From contig CAVZRJ010000008.1 in the NCBI GenBank assembly GCA_963777665.1, positions 123,286 through 187,285 on the forward strand: DNA of 64,000 nt. The letters run 5' to 3'. Below, one piece after another: positions 44,045-52,659 of the stretch. The notes under the pieces are model-generated. The model made no database searches and was not told the DNA's origin. It saw only the letters and a list, made by a program, of their open reading frames with translations. The translations under genes and the position numbers were made by a program. The first letter of the stretch is position 1, and every line of letters begins with the position of its first letter. Source of the DNA: Bog-756 sp963777665 (GTDB taxonomy: Bacteria; Actinomycetota; Acidimicrobiia; Acidimicrobiales; RAAP-2).

Positions 44045-45769
44045 TCAGCGGGCACCCCGGATCAGCTCGCCGGGCCGGGCGCCGGTCTCCTCGCCTGCGG
44101 CAAAGGTGGTCACCCCGGACTTGATGGTCTCGACGTATCCGGTCGCGCCCTGGAGCAGCCGCCTGCCGCCGGCCGGCAGATCGTCGGCCACCCGGGGGCT
44201 CCCGAGCTCGAGCCGTTCGTAGTCGATGAGGTTGAGGTCCGCCAGCATGCCGGCCTCGAGGGTGCCCCGGTCGCCGAGCCCGTAGAGACGGGCGGTGTCG
44301 TGGGACTGCTTCTTCACGATCCACTCGAGGGGGAGGCGCTCGCCGCGTGCACGGTCCCGCGTCCAGTGGGTGAGCATGAAGGTGGGCTGGGAGGCGTCGC
44401 AGATGACCCCGCAGTGCGCGCCGCCGTCCCCGAGTCCCGAGGCCGACCGCGGGTGGAGCAGCATCTCGCGGGCGGCGTCGAGGTTGCCGTCCGAGTAATT
44501 GAGGATCGGGACGTAGAGGAGCCCCCGGCCGTCATCCTCGAGCATCGCGTCGTAGGCCACCGACAGCGGGGAGCGACCGGTTGCAGCGGCGATCCCGGTG
44601 ATCGAGCGTTCCGGCCCGGGCTCGTAGTCGGGCGGGCTTCCGAGGACGTAGCTCGTCCGGTAGGCCTCCTCCATGCGCTCGGCGGTCGCCGGGTCGGGCT
44701 CCCATGATTCGATGGCGTCGCGGACGGCGTCGGTGCGCAGTGCGGAGACCAGCTCGTCGGGACGGAGGTCGCGGGCCGTGAGCTCGACGTAGGCGGGGAT
44801 CTGGTCGAGGAGGCAGTAGGTGGTGAAGTGGCCGGAGAGGAGCCCGAAGCCGCGGCCCGCGACCTGGGGCCAGAGGTCGGCTCCCTCCGACTCCGCCCGC
44901 AGCGACTCGTCCATGAGCTCGCGCCAGAGGTGCGGTGCGGCGTCGACCTGGACGAGGGCAAAGGTGACCGGGCGGCTGATGGCGGCCGAGAGGCGGCGCA
45001 TCCAGTCGATCTCCGCCTTGGGTCCGGAGATGTCCTCGCCGGCCGCGCCGACCGGTGCGAGCTCGAAGATGCCGGTCCCGAGCTCGCCGAGGGCGGCACC
45101 GATGCCGAAGAGCTCGTCCTCCGCGGCAAAGGTGCCCGGCACCGGTTCGCCGTCGATGGCCCGGTGGGCGATCGTGCGCGAGGTCGAGAAGCCGAGGGCT
45201 CCTGCCGCAACCGCCTCCTTGACCAGCTGCTTCATGGCGGCGATGTCAGCGGGGGTGGCCGGCTCGTTCTGGGCCCCGCGCTCTCCCATCACGTAGGAGC
45301 GCACCGCCCCGTGGGCGATCTGGGTGCCGACGTCGACCGTCCACCGGCGGCGCCCGAGCGCATCGAGGTACTCGGGGAAGGTCTCCCAGTCCCAGGTCAT
45401 CCCCTCGGAGAGGGCTGTCCCGGGGATGTCCTCGACGCCCTCCATGAGGCCGATGAGCCACGCGTGGCGGTCGGGGCGCGCCGGGGCGAACCCGACGCCG
45501 CAGTTGCCGGTGACCAGGGTGGTCACCCCGTGCCAGCTGCTCGGGGCCAGCACCTCGTCCCAGGTGGCCTGGCCGTCGTAGTGGGTGTGGATGTCCACGA
45601 AACCGGGGGTGACCAGGAGGCCGTCGGCGTCGACGGTGCGGTTCGCGTCCTCGCCGGCGCAGGACCCGACCGAGGAGATCCGGCCCCCGTCCACCGCGAT
45701 GTCGGCGGTGCGGGCCGGGGCCCCGGTGCCGTCCACCACGGTCCCCCCGCGAATCACCAGGTCGTGCAT
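44045..45769 (-). CDS. N-acyl-D-amino-acid deacylase-like amidohydrolase
   Basis: A 574-residue metal-dependent hydrolase. It opens HDLVIRGGTVVDGTGAPARTADIAVDGGRI and has the metal motif PGFVDIHTHYDGQATWDE, then TLVTGNCGVGFAP and a late DGGAHCGVICDA, the pattern of D-aminoacylase-type amidohydrolases. The ATG at 45769 gives the usual start; a longer frame upstream lacks coding character. The substrate is likely an N-acyl D-amino acid or related amide, but this cannot be fixed from sequence. Confidence 0.85.
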   Translation of the reverse strand: MHDLVIRGGTVVDGTGAPARTADIAVDGGRISSVGSCAGEDANRTVDADGLLVTPGFVDIHTHYDGQATWDEVLAPSSWHGVTTLVTGNCGVGFAPARPDRHAWLIGLMEGVEDIPGTALSEGMTWDWETFPEYLDALGRRRWTVDVGTQIAHGAVRSYVMGERGAQNEPATPADIAAMKQLVKEAVAAGALGFSTSRTIAHRAIDGEPVPGTFAAEDELFGIGAALGELGTGIFELAPVGAAGEDISGPKAEIDWMRRLSAAISRPVTFALVQVDAAPHLWRELMDESLRAESEGADLWPQVAGRGFGLLSGHFTTYCLLDQIPAYVELTARDLRPDELVSALRTDAVRDAIESWEPDPATAERMEEAYRTSYVLGSPPDYEPGPERSITGIAAATGRSPLSVAYDAMLEDDGRGLLYVPILNYSDGNLDAAREMLLHPRSASGLGDGGAHCGVICDASQPTFMLTHWTRDRARGERLPLEWIVKKQSHDTARLYGLGDRGTLEAGMLADLNLIDYERLELGSPRVADDLPAGGRRLLQGATGYVETIKSGVTTFAAGEETGARPGELIRGAR

Positions 45770-45965
45770 GGTGCTGGTCTCCCTTCGGGCGCCTGTGGGC
45801 GCTCCCCCGATGCTCGCACGGCTCAGGCACCGACGCAATGGAGGGGGAAGCCCCCGGCGACCGGACAGCCGCAGAGGTGCCGGGGAGCCGCCGGTCGTGC
45901 AGACTGTCGACTTGGCCGCGACGGAGACGACGCCCGGGCGACGACGCAACGACGAGGGGGACGCA

Positions 45966-46737
45966 GTGGGGGACGCGAACGGGACGGGGGTCGGGACGGC
46001 CGAGCACACGGCTGCGGTCGACCTCGCGTCCCGGGCGGGCGCGCTGCTCCTCGAATTGCGGACCGGCGGTCTCGAGGGCAAGGAGCTCGGGGCGGAAGGG
46101 GACCAGCGTTCCCACCGTCTGCTCGACCGCCCTCCTCGCGGAGCGGTTCCCCGACGACCGGGTGCGTTCGGAGGAGGACGATCAGTCCGAGGCCATCGAC
46201 GGGGAAACGGGCCGTCTCTGGATCGTCGATCCGTTGGACGGGACGCGCGAGTACTCCGAGGGGCGCTCGGACTGGGCCGTGCACGTGGCCCTCGCCGTCG
46301 ACGGCGGGCCGGTGGTGGGTGCGGTCGCCCTGCCCGGGCTGGACCTGGTCCTCGGGACCGGCCACCCGCCGCCCCTGCCCCGGCGCCCGGCCGTTCCCCG
46401 GTTGGTGGTCAGCCGGACCCGGCCGCCTGAGCTCGTCCCCAACGTGTCCGACCGCATCGGTGCGGAGATCGTGCCGATGGGCTCGGCCGGCGCCAAGATC
46501 GCCGCGGTCATCCGCGGGGATGCGGAGGTCTACGTCCACGCGGGCGGCCAGTACGAGTGGGACTCGGCCGCACCGGTTGCGGTCGCGCTCGCCACGGGGC
46601 TCCATGCGAGCCGCCTCGACGGTTCGCCCCTCCGCTACGGCCGGCCGGATCCCTGGCTCCCCGACCTCGTCGTGTGCCACCCAGACCTCGCCGACGAGGT
46701 GCTGGCCGCGGTGCGCGACGCGGGCGCGGAGCGCTGA
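45966..46737 (+). pseudogene. Inositol-monophosphatase-family phosphatase (CysQ-like), frameshifted
   Basis: Starts GTG at 45966 and runs AVDLASRAGALLLELRTGG to about 46,130, where an extra C in a C-run shifts the frame. The match then continues AERFPDDRVRSEEDDQSE and carries the metal motif WIVDPLDGTREYSEGRSDWAVH and, near the end, GGQYEWDSAAPVAVAL. Reconstructed length is about 256 residues. The DPLDGT motif and size fit 3'-phosphoadenosine-5'-phosphate/inositol phosphatases. A link with the sulfate-assimilation genes at 21.8 kb is possible but not shown by position. Confidence 0.8.
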
Positions 46738-46741
46738 GCCG

Positions 46742-47925
46742 GTGGCCGGCGCCGCCCGGGCGGTCTTCGGGGAGGCCACGCTCGGTCCGCTGACCTTGAA
46801 GAACCGCATCATCAAGGCGGCCACCTTCGAGGGGGCGGCCCCGAAGGGTGCGGTGAGCGACGCGCTGGTGGCCTTCCACGAGCGGATCGCCCGAGGGGGC
46901 GCGGCAATGACCACCGTTGCCTACCTCGCCGTCTCGCCGGAGGGCCGGACCGATCGCCACTGCGTGCTGCTCGACGCCGACTCGCTGCCCGGGCTCCGGC
47001 GCCTGACCGCCGCGGTGCACGCCGCCGGTGCCGCGGTGTCGGCCCAGATCGGGCATGCGGGTCCGGTTGCCAACAGCCGCTCCAACGGCGTCGCCTCGCT
47101 GTCGCCGACCCGGCGCTTCGGCGCCTCGGGTGCCCGCACCCGGGCGGCCACCGAGGACGACATCGTCCGGATCACCCTCGACTACCGGGCCGCCGCGGCG
47201 ACCGCGGTCGAGGCGGGGTTCGACTGCATCGAAATCCACCTCGGGCACGACTATCTGCTGAGCGCGTTCCTGAGTCCCCGGCTCAACCGGCGCACCGACC
47301 GCTGGGGTGGCACGCTCGAGCACCGGGCGCGCTTCCCCGCGAGGTGGTGGCGGCCGTGCGCGAGGCGGCGGGCGGCGGGGTCGCGGTCACCGCGAAGCTC
47401 AACATGACCGACGGGGTGCCCGGCGGGTTCTGGCTCGACGAGAGCATCGCCGTCGCCAGGATGCTCGAGGAGGACGGCCACCTCGACGCGCTCGAGCTGA
47501 CCGGGGGGAGCTCGCTGTCCAACCCGATGTACCTGTTCAGAGGCGAGGCGCCGCGCACCGAATTCGCGGCCACCCTGCCGGCGCCCCTGCGGCTCGGGTT
47601 CAAGGTGGCGGGCACGCGGTTCCTCAAGGACTACCCGTTCGAGGAGGCCTTCTTCCTGCCCTACGCCCGCCAGTTCAAGGACGCCCTCGACCTGCCGCTC
47701 ATCCTCCTCGGCGGCATCAACCGCCTTGCCACCGCCGAGGACGCGCTCGGCGAGGGCTTCGCGTTCGTGGCCATGGCCCGGGCACTGCTGCGCGAGCCCG
47801 ATCTCGTGGCGCGGTGGGAGCGGGGGGAGACTGCCGAGGGGCTCTGCATCCACTGCAACAGGTGCATGCCGACCATCTACCAGGGGACCAGGTGCGTGCT
47901 GGTCGAGGGGCCGGCCGGCACCTGA
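46742..47925 (+). pseudogene. NADH:flavin oxidoreductase (old-yellow-enzyme family), frameshifted
   Basis: The first frame has GPLTLKNRIIKAATFEG, SAQIGHAGPVANSRS and IEIHLGHDYLLSAFLSPRLNRRTDRWGG, the FMN-barrel of the family. At about 47,338 the frame changes, consistent with one missing C, and continues REVVAAVREAAGGGVAVTAKL to a C-terminal CIHCNRCMPTIYQGTRC, which holds four cysteines typical of iron-sulfur members. Reconstructed length is about 394 residues. The start is GTG at 46742, four nt after the phosphatase stop, implying an operon. Confidence 0.82.
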
Positions 47926-47952
47926 CCCGGAGGCTCGGCCGGGATCGACGGA

Positions 47953-48306
47953 TCAGACCGGCTCGCCGGGCTCCTCCGCATCGTCGCCCCGGGCGAGCGG
48001 CGCGTCGAGATCCCACCCCCCGGTGTCCGCCTTCTTGACCGCCTCACGGTTGGTCGGCCCGCCGATCCCGTCGGGATCGTCCATCCCACCGTCGAGGGTG
48101 ACCAGGTCCTCCGGGTCGTCGAGCTCCGCACCGGCCTCCTCGAGACCGAGATCGTCGGACTGGAGGTTGGGATCGAGCGCGGGGTCCTGCTGCAGCTCCT
48201 CGATGAAGTCGGGATCGAGCCGGAACGACTCGTCGATTGCGTCATCGCCCTGTTCGAAGGTCTCGGTGCCCTGTGGCTCGTCGGGGGACCAATCGCTCTG
48301 GCTCAT
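47953..48306 (-). CDS. Acidic hypothetical protein
   Basis: A 117-residue highly acidic protein (many Asp/Glu, few basic residues), with no transmembrane segment and predicted disorder. The short repeats DPDFIEEL and DPNLQSDDLGLEEAG are visible but no known domain. The function is unknown. It converges on the oxidoreductase gene. Confidence 0.5.
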   Translation of the reverse strand: MSQSDWSPDEPQGTETFEQGDDAIDESFRLDPDFIEELQQDPALDPNLQSDDLGLEEAGAELDDPEDLVTLDGGMDDPDGIGGPTNREAVKKADTGGWDLDAPLARGDDAEEPGEPV

Positions 48307-48356
48307 GTCCGCTCCACTCTGTTCCTGGTCGTTCGGTGGTCGTGTCCTGTTGTCCC

Positions 48357-48436
48357 GGTCGCTCGTGTCCTGGTCTGTTCCTGGTCGCTCGTGTCCTGGT
48401 CTGTTCTCCGACCGGTACCCGGTCGCTCGTGTCCTG
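48357..48436. repeat. Tandem 26-bp direct repeat with a partial third copy
   Basis: Two copies of a unit starting GGTCGCTCGTGTCCTGGTCT lie at 48357-48382 and 48383-48408, differing only in the last two bases. A 16-bp partial copy (GGTCGCTCGTGTCCTG) follows at 48421-48436 after a 12-nt break. A degenerate further copy is seen at about 48333-48350. They lie upstream of the small ORF at 48576. This could be a protein-binding array or slippage product. Confidence 0.7.
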
Positions 48437-48575
48437 CGTTCGTGGCTCGTGCCCGCAAGGCGGACGGCGCGTCCGATCGTAGGTCGGTTCGCGCTGGCCG
48501 GCCCGCGGGCGGTCGGCTACGATTGTGCCGCGCGCTGGGACCCCGGCGCCGCACGACGGGATCGGAGGTGAACCG

Positions 48576-48665
48576 GTGAAGCCAGCAGAGACCAACGTGG
48601 GCGTCCCGGTCGCCTCCTGCGCAGCCATGCGCACCCGACCCGGGGTGATCGCCTTCACCGTGTGA
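48576..48665 (+). CDS. Possible 29-residue small protein or leader peptide
   Basis: A GTG-initiated frame of 29 codons (first residues MKPAETNVGVPVASC) lies behind a near-consensus Shine-Dalgarno GGAGGTG at 48564-48570 with ideal spacing. The peptide has one Cys and a hydrophobic end. It precedes an ABC exporter gene by 194 nt. It might be a leader peptide, a small secreted peptide or a chance frame. Too short for composition tests. Confidence 0.35.
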   Translation: MKPAETNVGVPVASCAAMRTRPGVIAFTV

Positions 48666-48859
48666 CCTCGGGGCCCGTGCTCCCGGTGTCCCCTGCGACC
48701 GGCTGACGCCGTCGCCACCCCGGTTCGACCCGGTCCATCCGGGCCTCGACCGGACCCTCGTCCGCATCCCGACCCATCCGCCGTTCCGGCGGGGCGGTCA
48801 CCGTGATCCCCAGTTTCGCTGGTGTCACGGAACCCTCGGTCTCGAAGGACCCTTCTGCC

Positions 48860-50680
48860 ATGCAACTCGACGACTTCCCCTCTGCCTCCGCACGCGAGAC
48901 CGTGGCCTACTGCTGGGAGCAGGTCGGCCGCCAGAAGCGCGCGCTCGTCGTCTCCTGGGCGGTCATCGGCCTCGCGGTGATCACCGCGGACCTGGTCGCA
49001 CCGCTCATCTTCGCGGGCGTCCTCGGGCGGGTGGCCACCCTGCCGCAGACGACCACCGCCCACGAATGGCACACCTTCGGCCCGCTGCTCGCCGCCTACG
49101 CGGCCACCGGGCTCTTCGCGGTGGTGCTCTGGCGCATCGGCGGCTGGCTCCAGTGGGGGGCGTCCCTGCGCGCCTTTGCCCAGGGGACGACCGGCGGCTA
49201 CCGACACCTGCTCACCCTCGGGTACCGCTGGCACATGGACCACCCGGCGGGCGAGGTGATCTCCGCGCTCGGCAATTTCTCGTGGGCGTTCGTCGAGATG
49301 CTCGACGGGTTCTCCTGGGGGCTCCTCCCGGTCGCGGTGGTGGTGCTCTCGGCACTCCTGGTGCTCTCGGTGGTGGCCTGGCCCGCCGCCCTGGCCCTCG
49401 TGCTCATGGTCGCCCTGTTCGTGGTCGTGATGGCCTCCCGGCTCCGGAAGGTCCGGGCCGCCGCCGAGGAGTTCGAGCGCCGCCACTCGCAGGCCACCGG
49501 GGTGGTGGCCGACACGGTGGGCAATCTGATGGCCGTGCGGACGGCGGCGGCCGAGCCCAGCGAGCAGCAACGGGTCGACGACCTCATGGCCCGGTCGGTG
49601 GACGCCGATCTGCGGGCCCGCAAGATCTTCAGCCGTACCCAGCTCCAGCTCGAGACCTCCATCGTGCTCGGCACGCTGCTGGCGCTGCTGTCCGGGACGA
49701 CCATGGCCGTCCACCACTGGGCCTCGACCGCGGTGCTCTACCTCATCCTCTACTACTCGGCCCAGGTGGCTCTCGGGCTGCAGCAGTCCTTCGAGCACCT
49801 GCGTTCCTTTTCGCGCTCGCTCGGGAGGGCGGCCAAATTCACCGCCATCGCAGCAGAGGTCCCCGAGATCACCGACGCGCCGGAGGCCGGCCCGCTCAGG
49901 CTCACCGCGGGGAGGATCGAGGTCCGCCAGCTGCACTTCGGCTACCGGCCGACGAGCGTCCTCTTCGACGGGCTCTCCCTCTCCATCGCCCCGGGCGAAC
50001 ACGTGGCGCTGGTCGGACCATCGGGGTCTGGCAAGTCGACCCTCTCCAAGCTGCTGTTGCGATTCATGGACGTCCGCGACGGGCAGATCCTCGTCGACGG
50101 CCAGGACATCCGCTCGGTGACGGTCGCCTCGCTGCGCCGCCTCGTCGGCTTCGTGCCCCAGGACCCGCAGCTGCTCCACCGGACCATCGCGGAGAACATC
50201 TGCTACGGCCTCGGGGGGGACGCGACAGCCCCGGGTACCGGGCCCGTCGACTACGACCTGGTGCGCGAGGTCGGGCGTGCCGCCCACGTGGAGGAGTTCG
50301 TCCACGAACTCCCGGACCGCTACGACACGGTGGTCGGGGAACGCGGCCTCAAGCTCTCTGGTGGACAGCGTCAGCGGGTGGCGATCGCCCAGGCCATGGC
50401 CAAGCGTGCGCCGATCCTGGTCCTCGACGAGGCGACCTCGGCTCTCGACTCCGAGTCGGAGCACCTGGTCCAGGACGCGCTCTGGCGCCTCATGAAGGAC
50501 ACCACCGCCATGGTCATCGCCCACCGGTTGTCGACGATCGCCCAGATGGACCGGATCGTCGTGCTCGACCAGGGGAGGATCGTGGAGGAGGGTACGCATC
50601 GCGAACTGCTGGCCGAAGGGACCGCCGGTCTCTACGAACGGCTCTGGCGTCACCAGTCGGGGGGATTCCTGGTCGAGTGA
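48860..50680 (+). CDS. ABC exporter, fused membrane and ATPase domains
   Basis: A 606-residue type IV (MsbA-like) exporter half-transporter. Six membrane helices fall in the first 300 residues. The ATPase has Walker A GPSGSGKST, Q-loop FVPQDPQLLHRTIAENI, signature LSGGQRQRVAIAQAM and Walker B ILVLDEATSALD with the switch His in VIAHRLSTI. It presumably works as a homodimer because no partner gene is adjacent. The ATG at 48860 follows a GAAGGA site; a GTG at 48803 in the same frame would add 19 residues. Confidence 0.88.
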   Translation: MQLDDFPSASARETVAYCWEQVGRQKRALVVSWAVIGLAVITADLVAPLIFAGVLGRVATLPQTTTAHEWHTFGPLLAAYAATGLFAVVLWRIGGWLQWGASLRAFAQGTTGGYRHLLTLGYRWHMDHPAGEVISALGNFSWAFVEMLDGFSWGLLPVAVVVLSALLVLSVVAWPAALALVLMVALFVVVMASRLRKVRAAAEEFERRHSQATGVVADTVGNLMAVRTAAAEPSEQQRVDDLMARSVDADLRARKIFSRTQLQLETSIVLGTLLALLSGTTMAVHHWASTAVLYLILYYSAQVALGLQQSFEHLRSFSRSLGRAAKFTAIAAEVPEITDAPEAGPLRLTAGRIEVRQLHFGYRPTSVLFDGLSLSIAPGEHVALVGPSGSGKSTLSKLLLRFMDVRDGQILVDGQDIRSVTVASLRRLVGFVPQDPQLLHRTIAENICYGLGGDATAPGTGPVDYDLVREVGRAAHVEEFVHELPDRYDTVVGERGLKLSGGQRQRVAIAQAMAKRAPILVLDEATSALDSESEHLVQDALWRLMKDTTAMVIAHRLSTIAQMDRIVVLDQGRIVEEGTHRELLAEGTAGLYERLWRHQSGGFLVE

Positions 50681-50726
50681 GCGGCAGGTCCCGGGCTTCC
50701 GTCCGGGTGCGGCAGCCGTCAGCCCC

Positions 50727-51758
50727 TCAGTCCCTCCGAGCGGTCGGGTCGACGACGACCACCGCTGCCCCGGTCACCCGGTCGTGCGCAAGGTCGGCGA
50801 GGGCCTCGTCGGCCCGGTCGAACGCATAGGCGGTGGTCGTGGCACGTACACCGGTCGACGCGGCGAGCGCGAGGAACTCCTCACCGTCGGTGCGGGTGTT
50901 CGCGGTCACACTGCGCAGGGTCCGTTCCTCGAAGAGGTGGCGCTCGTAGTCGAGCGTGGGGATGTCAGTCAGGTGGATGCCGGCGATGGCCAGCGTGCCG
51001 CCGCGGTCGAGCGCCTCGAGGGCGGGCAGCACCAGGGAGCCGACCGGTGCGAAGAGGATGGCGCCGTCGAGCGGCTCGGGCGGGTGCGCCGCGTCGGTGG
51101 CGCTGGCCGCACCGAGGGCGAGCGCGAGCTCCCTCGCCTCCGGGGACCGGGTGACCACGTGCACCCGGTCCCCCTCGGCGATGGCGATCTGAGCGGTGAG
51201 GTGGGCCGACCCGCCGAATCCGTAGATGCCGAGCCGCCCACCCGGTGGGAGCTCGGTCCGGCGCAGGGCGCGGTAGCCGATGATCCCGGCGCAGAGGAGC
51301 GGGGCCGCCTCGACGTCGCCGAGCGAGTCGGGCAGGACGTAGGCGAAGGCCTCCTCCACCACTGCGTACTCCGCGTACCCGCCGTCGACGTCCCACCCGG
51401 TGAACCGGGGTGCGATGCAGAGGTTCTCGCGACCGCTCAGGCAGAAGGTGCAGTGACCGCAGGTATGGGCGAGCCAGGGGATCCCGATCCGGTCCCCGAT
51501 GGCGAACCGGGTGGAGCCTGATCCGAGCCGGTCCACCACCCCGACCACCTCGTGCCCGGGTACGACCCGCGGGCGCCGGGGCGTGAGGTCGCCCTCGGCG
51601 AGGTGCAGGTCGGTGCGGCAGACCCCGCACACGCGTATCCGGACCCGCACCTCTCCCGGTCCCGGAGAGGGAGTTGGCCGTTCGATCCTGACCAGAGGCC
51701 CGCCGTCGACCGGCCCCGGGTCGTCCACGGCCCAGGCCCGCATGCTCGGCTCGCTCAC
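50727..51758 (-). CDS. Zinc-dependent alcohol dehydrogenase (AdhA-type)
   Basis: A 343-residue medium-chain dehydrogenase. Catalytic-zinc ligands are in VCGVCRTDLHLAEG and PGHEVVGVVDRLG. The structural-zinc run is CGHCTFCLSGRENLC. The Rossmann motif is GIYGFGGSAHLTAQIA. Together with the AdhA-like N terminus (RPTPSPGPGEVRVRIRVCGV) this points to a broad-specificity zinc alcohol dehydrogenase. The gene converges on the ABC exporter. Confidence 0.88.
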   Translation of the reverse strand: MSEPSMRAWAVDDPGPVDGGPLVRIERPTPSPGPGEVRVRIRVCGVCRTDLHLAEGDLTPRRPRVVPGHEVVGVVDRLGSGSTRFAIGDRIGIPWLAHTCGHCTFCLSGRENLCIAPRFTGWDVDGGYAEYAVVEEAFAYVLPDSLGDVEAAPLLCAGIIGYRALRRTELPPGGRLGIYGFGGSAHLTAQIAIAEGDRVHVVTRSPEARELALALGAASATDAAHPPEPLDGAILFAPVGSLVLPALEALDRGGTLAIAGIHLTDIPTLDYERHLFEERTLRSVTANTRTDGEEFLALAASTGVRATTTAYAFDRADEALADLAHDRVTGAAVVVVDPTARRD

Positions 51759-51830
51759 TCAGGGGGACGTTACCAAGGAGACCCGGGCCGGCGTCCGGGG
51801 GTCAACCGTCCCGACGGTTCCGGGTCGACC

Positions 51831-52277
51831 TCACCACCTCGTGCCGGCGTTGCGGTCGGAGGCGTGGGCCCGCCGATGGCTGTGCCGCCAGAAGAGCAGC
51901 AGAGCCACGGCGACCAGCACCCACGGGAAGTGTACGAACGATGCGGTGATGCCGGCGACCCAGAGGGTGAGGACGAGAAAGGCGACCACACCGAACAGCG
52001 GACGGAACCGGCGTGGACGGTGCTCGGGCACCGCGGGCTCGTCGGTCAGCCGCGGAAGGTCGTCGAAGAGCCCGGTGAGATCCCCCCGGGTGGTGGCGCC
52101 CATCGCGCGGCCGAGTCGCTGCTGGAACTCCGCCTGGTCGAGCCGGCCGTCGGTGAAGTGGCGGGAGAGTCGCTCGGAGACCTCGTTCCGTTCGGCGTCG
52201 GAGGCCCGGAACGCCGCGTCGGCGCCGCCCCTCGTCTCGTGCCGGTACGGGTATGCGGGCTCGAATCGGTACCGCAT
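51831..52277 (-). CDS. DUF1707 domain membrane protein
   Basis: A 148-residue protein. Residues about 25-80 are a DUF1707 domain (FRASDAERNEVSERLSRHFTDGRLD, then FQQRLGRAMGATTRGDL). Two close hydrophobic stretches follow at about 95-128 and a basic C terminus ends the protein. DUF1707 proteins are common in actinobacteria beside PspC and two-component genes; function unknown. It lies 28 nt downstream of the PspC gene on the same strand. Confidence 0.8.
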   Translation of the reverse strand: MRYRFEPAYPYRHETRGGADAAFRASDAERNEVSERLSRHFTDGRLDQAEFQQRLGRAMGATTRGDLTGLFDDLPRLTDEPAVPEHRPRRFRPLFGVVAFLVLTLWVAGITASFVHFPWVLVAVALLLFWRHSHRRAHASDRNAGTRW

Positions 52278-52305
52278 GGTGCTCCTCTCGGATCGATCGG
52301 TCGGG

Positions 52306-52656
52306 CTAGTGGGTGTACTCGCGGAAGGGCCCGTGGGACAGCAGGTCCTCGAGGACCGAGGAGCCGGCCCCCTCGTCGGGGATGAGCAGCCAGCCGGCCA
52401 GGTAGAGGGGGACCGCAAGGCCGCCGAACAGGGCGAGCGCGACGAATCCGAGCCGGACCAGCGTGGGGTCGAGGTCGAGGTAGTCGGCGAGGCCCGCTGC
52501 CACACCGGCGACGAGGCCGTGCCGCCTGCTCCGGTGGAGGCGGCCGTGCGACGGGGGAAGGGAAGCGCCCGTCGGTGCGCCCGGGGTCTCTTCGGATCCT
52601 GTCGGGGCGGAGATCGTCTCGGGAGGTGGGTCGGGGATTGCGGTGTCTGAGTCCAT
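52306..52656 (-). CDS. PspC-domain membrane protein
   Basis: A 116-residue protein with a Pro-rich N terminus and a PspC domain from about residue 40: HRSRRHGLVAGVAAGLADYLDLDPTLVRLGFV, followed by two membrane helices. PspC proteins take part in envelope-stress sensing. The ATG at 52656 lies only 3 nt from the divergent kinase start, so the kinase start or promoter arrangement must be compact. Confidence 0.85.
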   Translation of the reverse strand: MDSDTAIPDPPPETISAPTGSEETPGAPTGASLPPSHGRLHRSRRHGLVAGVAAGLADYLDLDPTLVRLGFVALALFGGLAVPLYLAGWLLIPDEGAGSSVLEDLLSHGPFREYTH

Positions 52657-52659
52657 GTT

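Noticed and set aside
48357..48436. CRISPR array
   Set aside because: The repeats are directly tandem with no unique spacers between them and no cas gene nearby.
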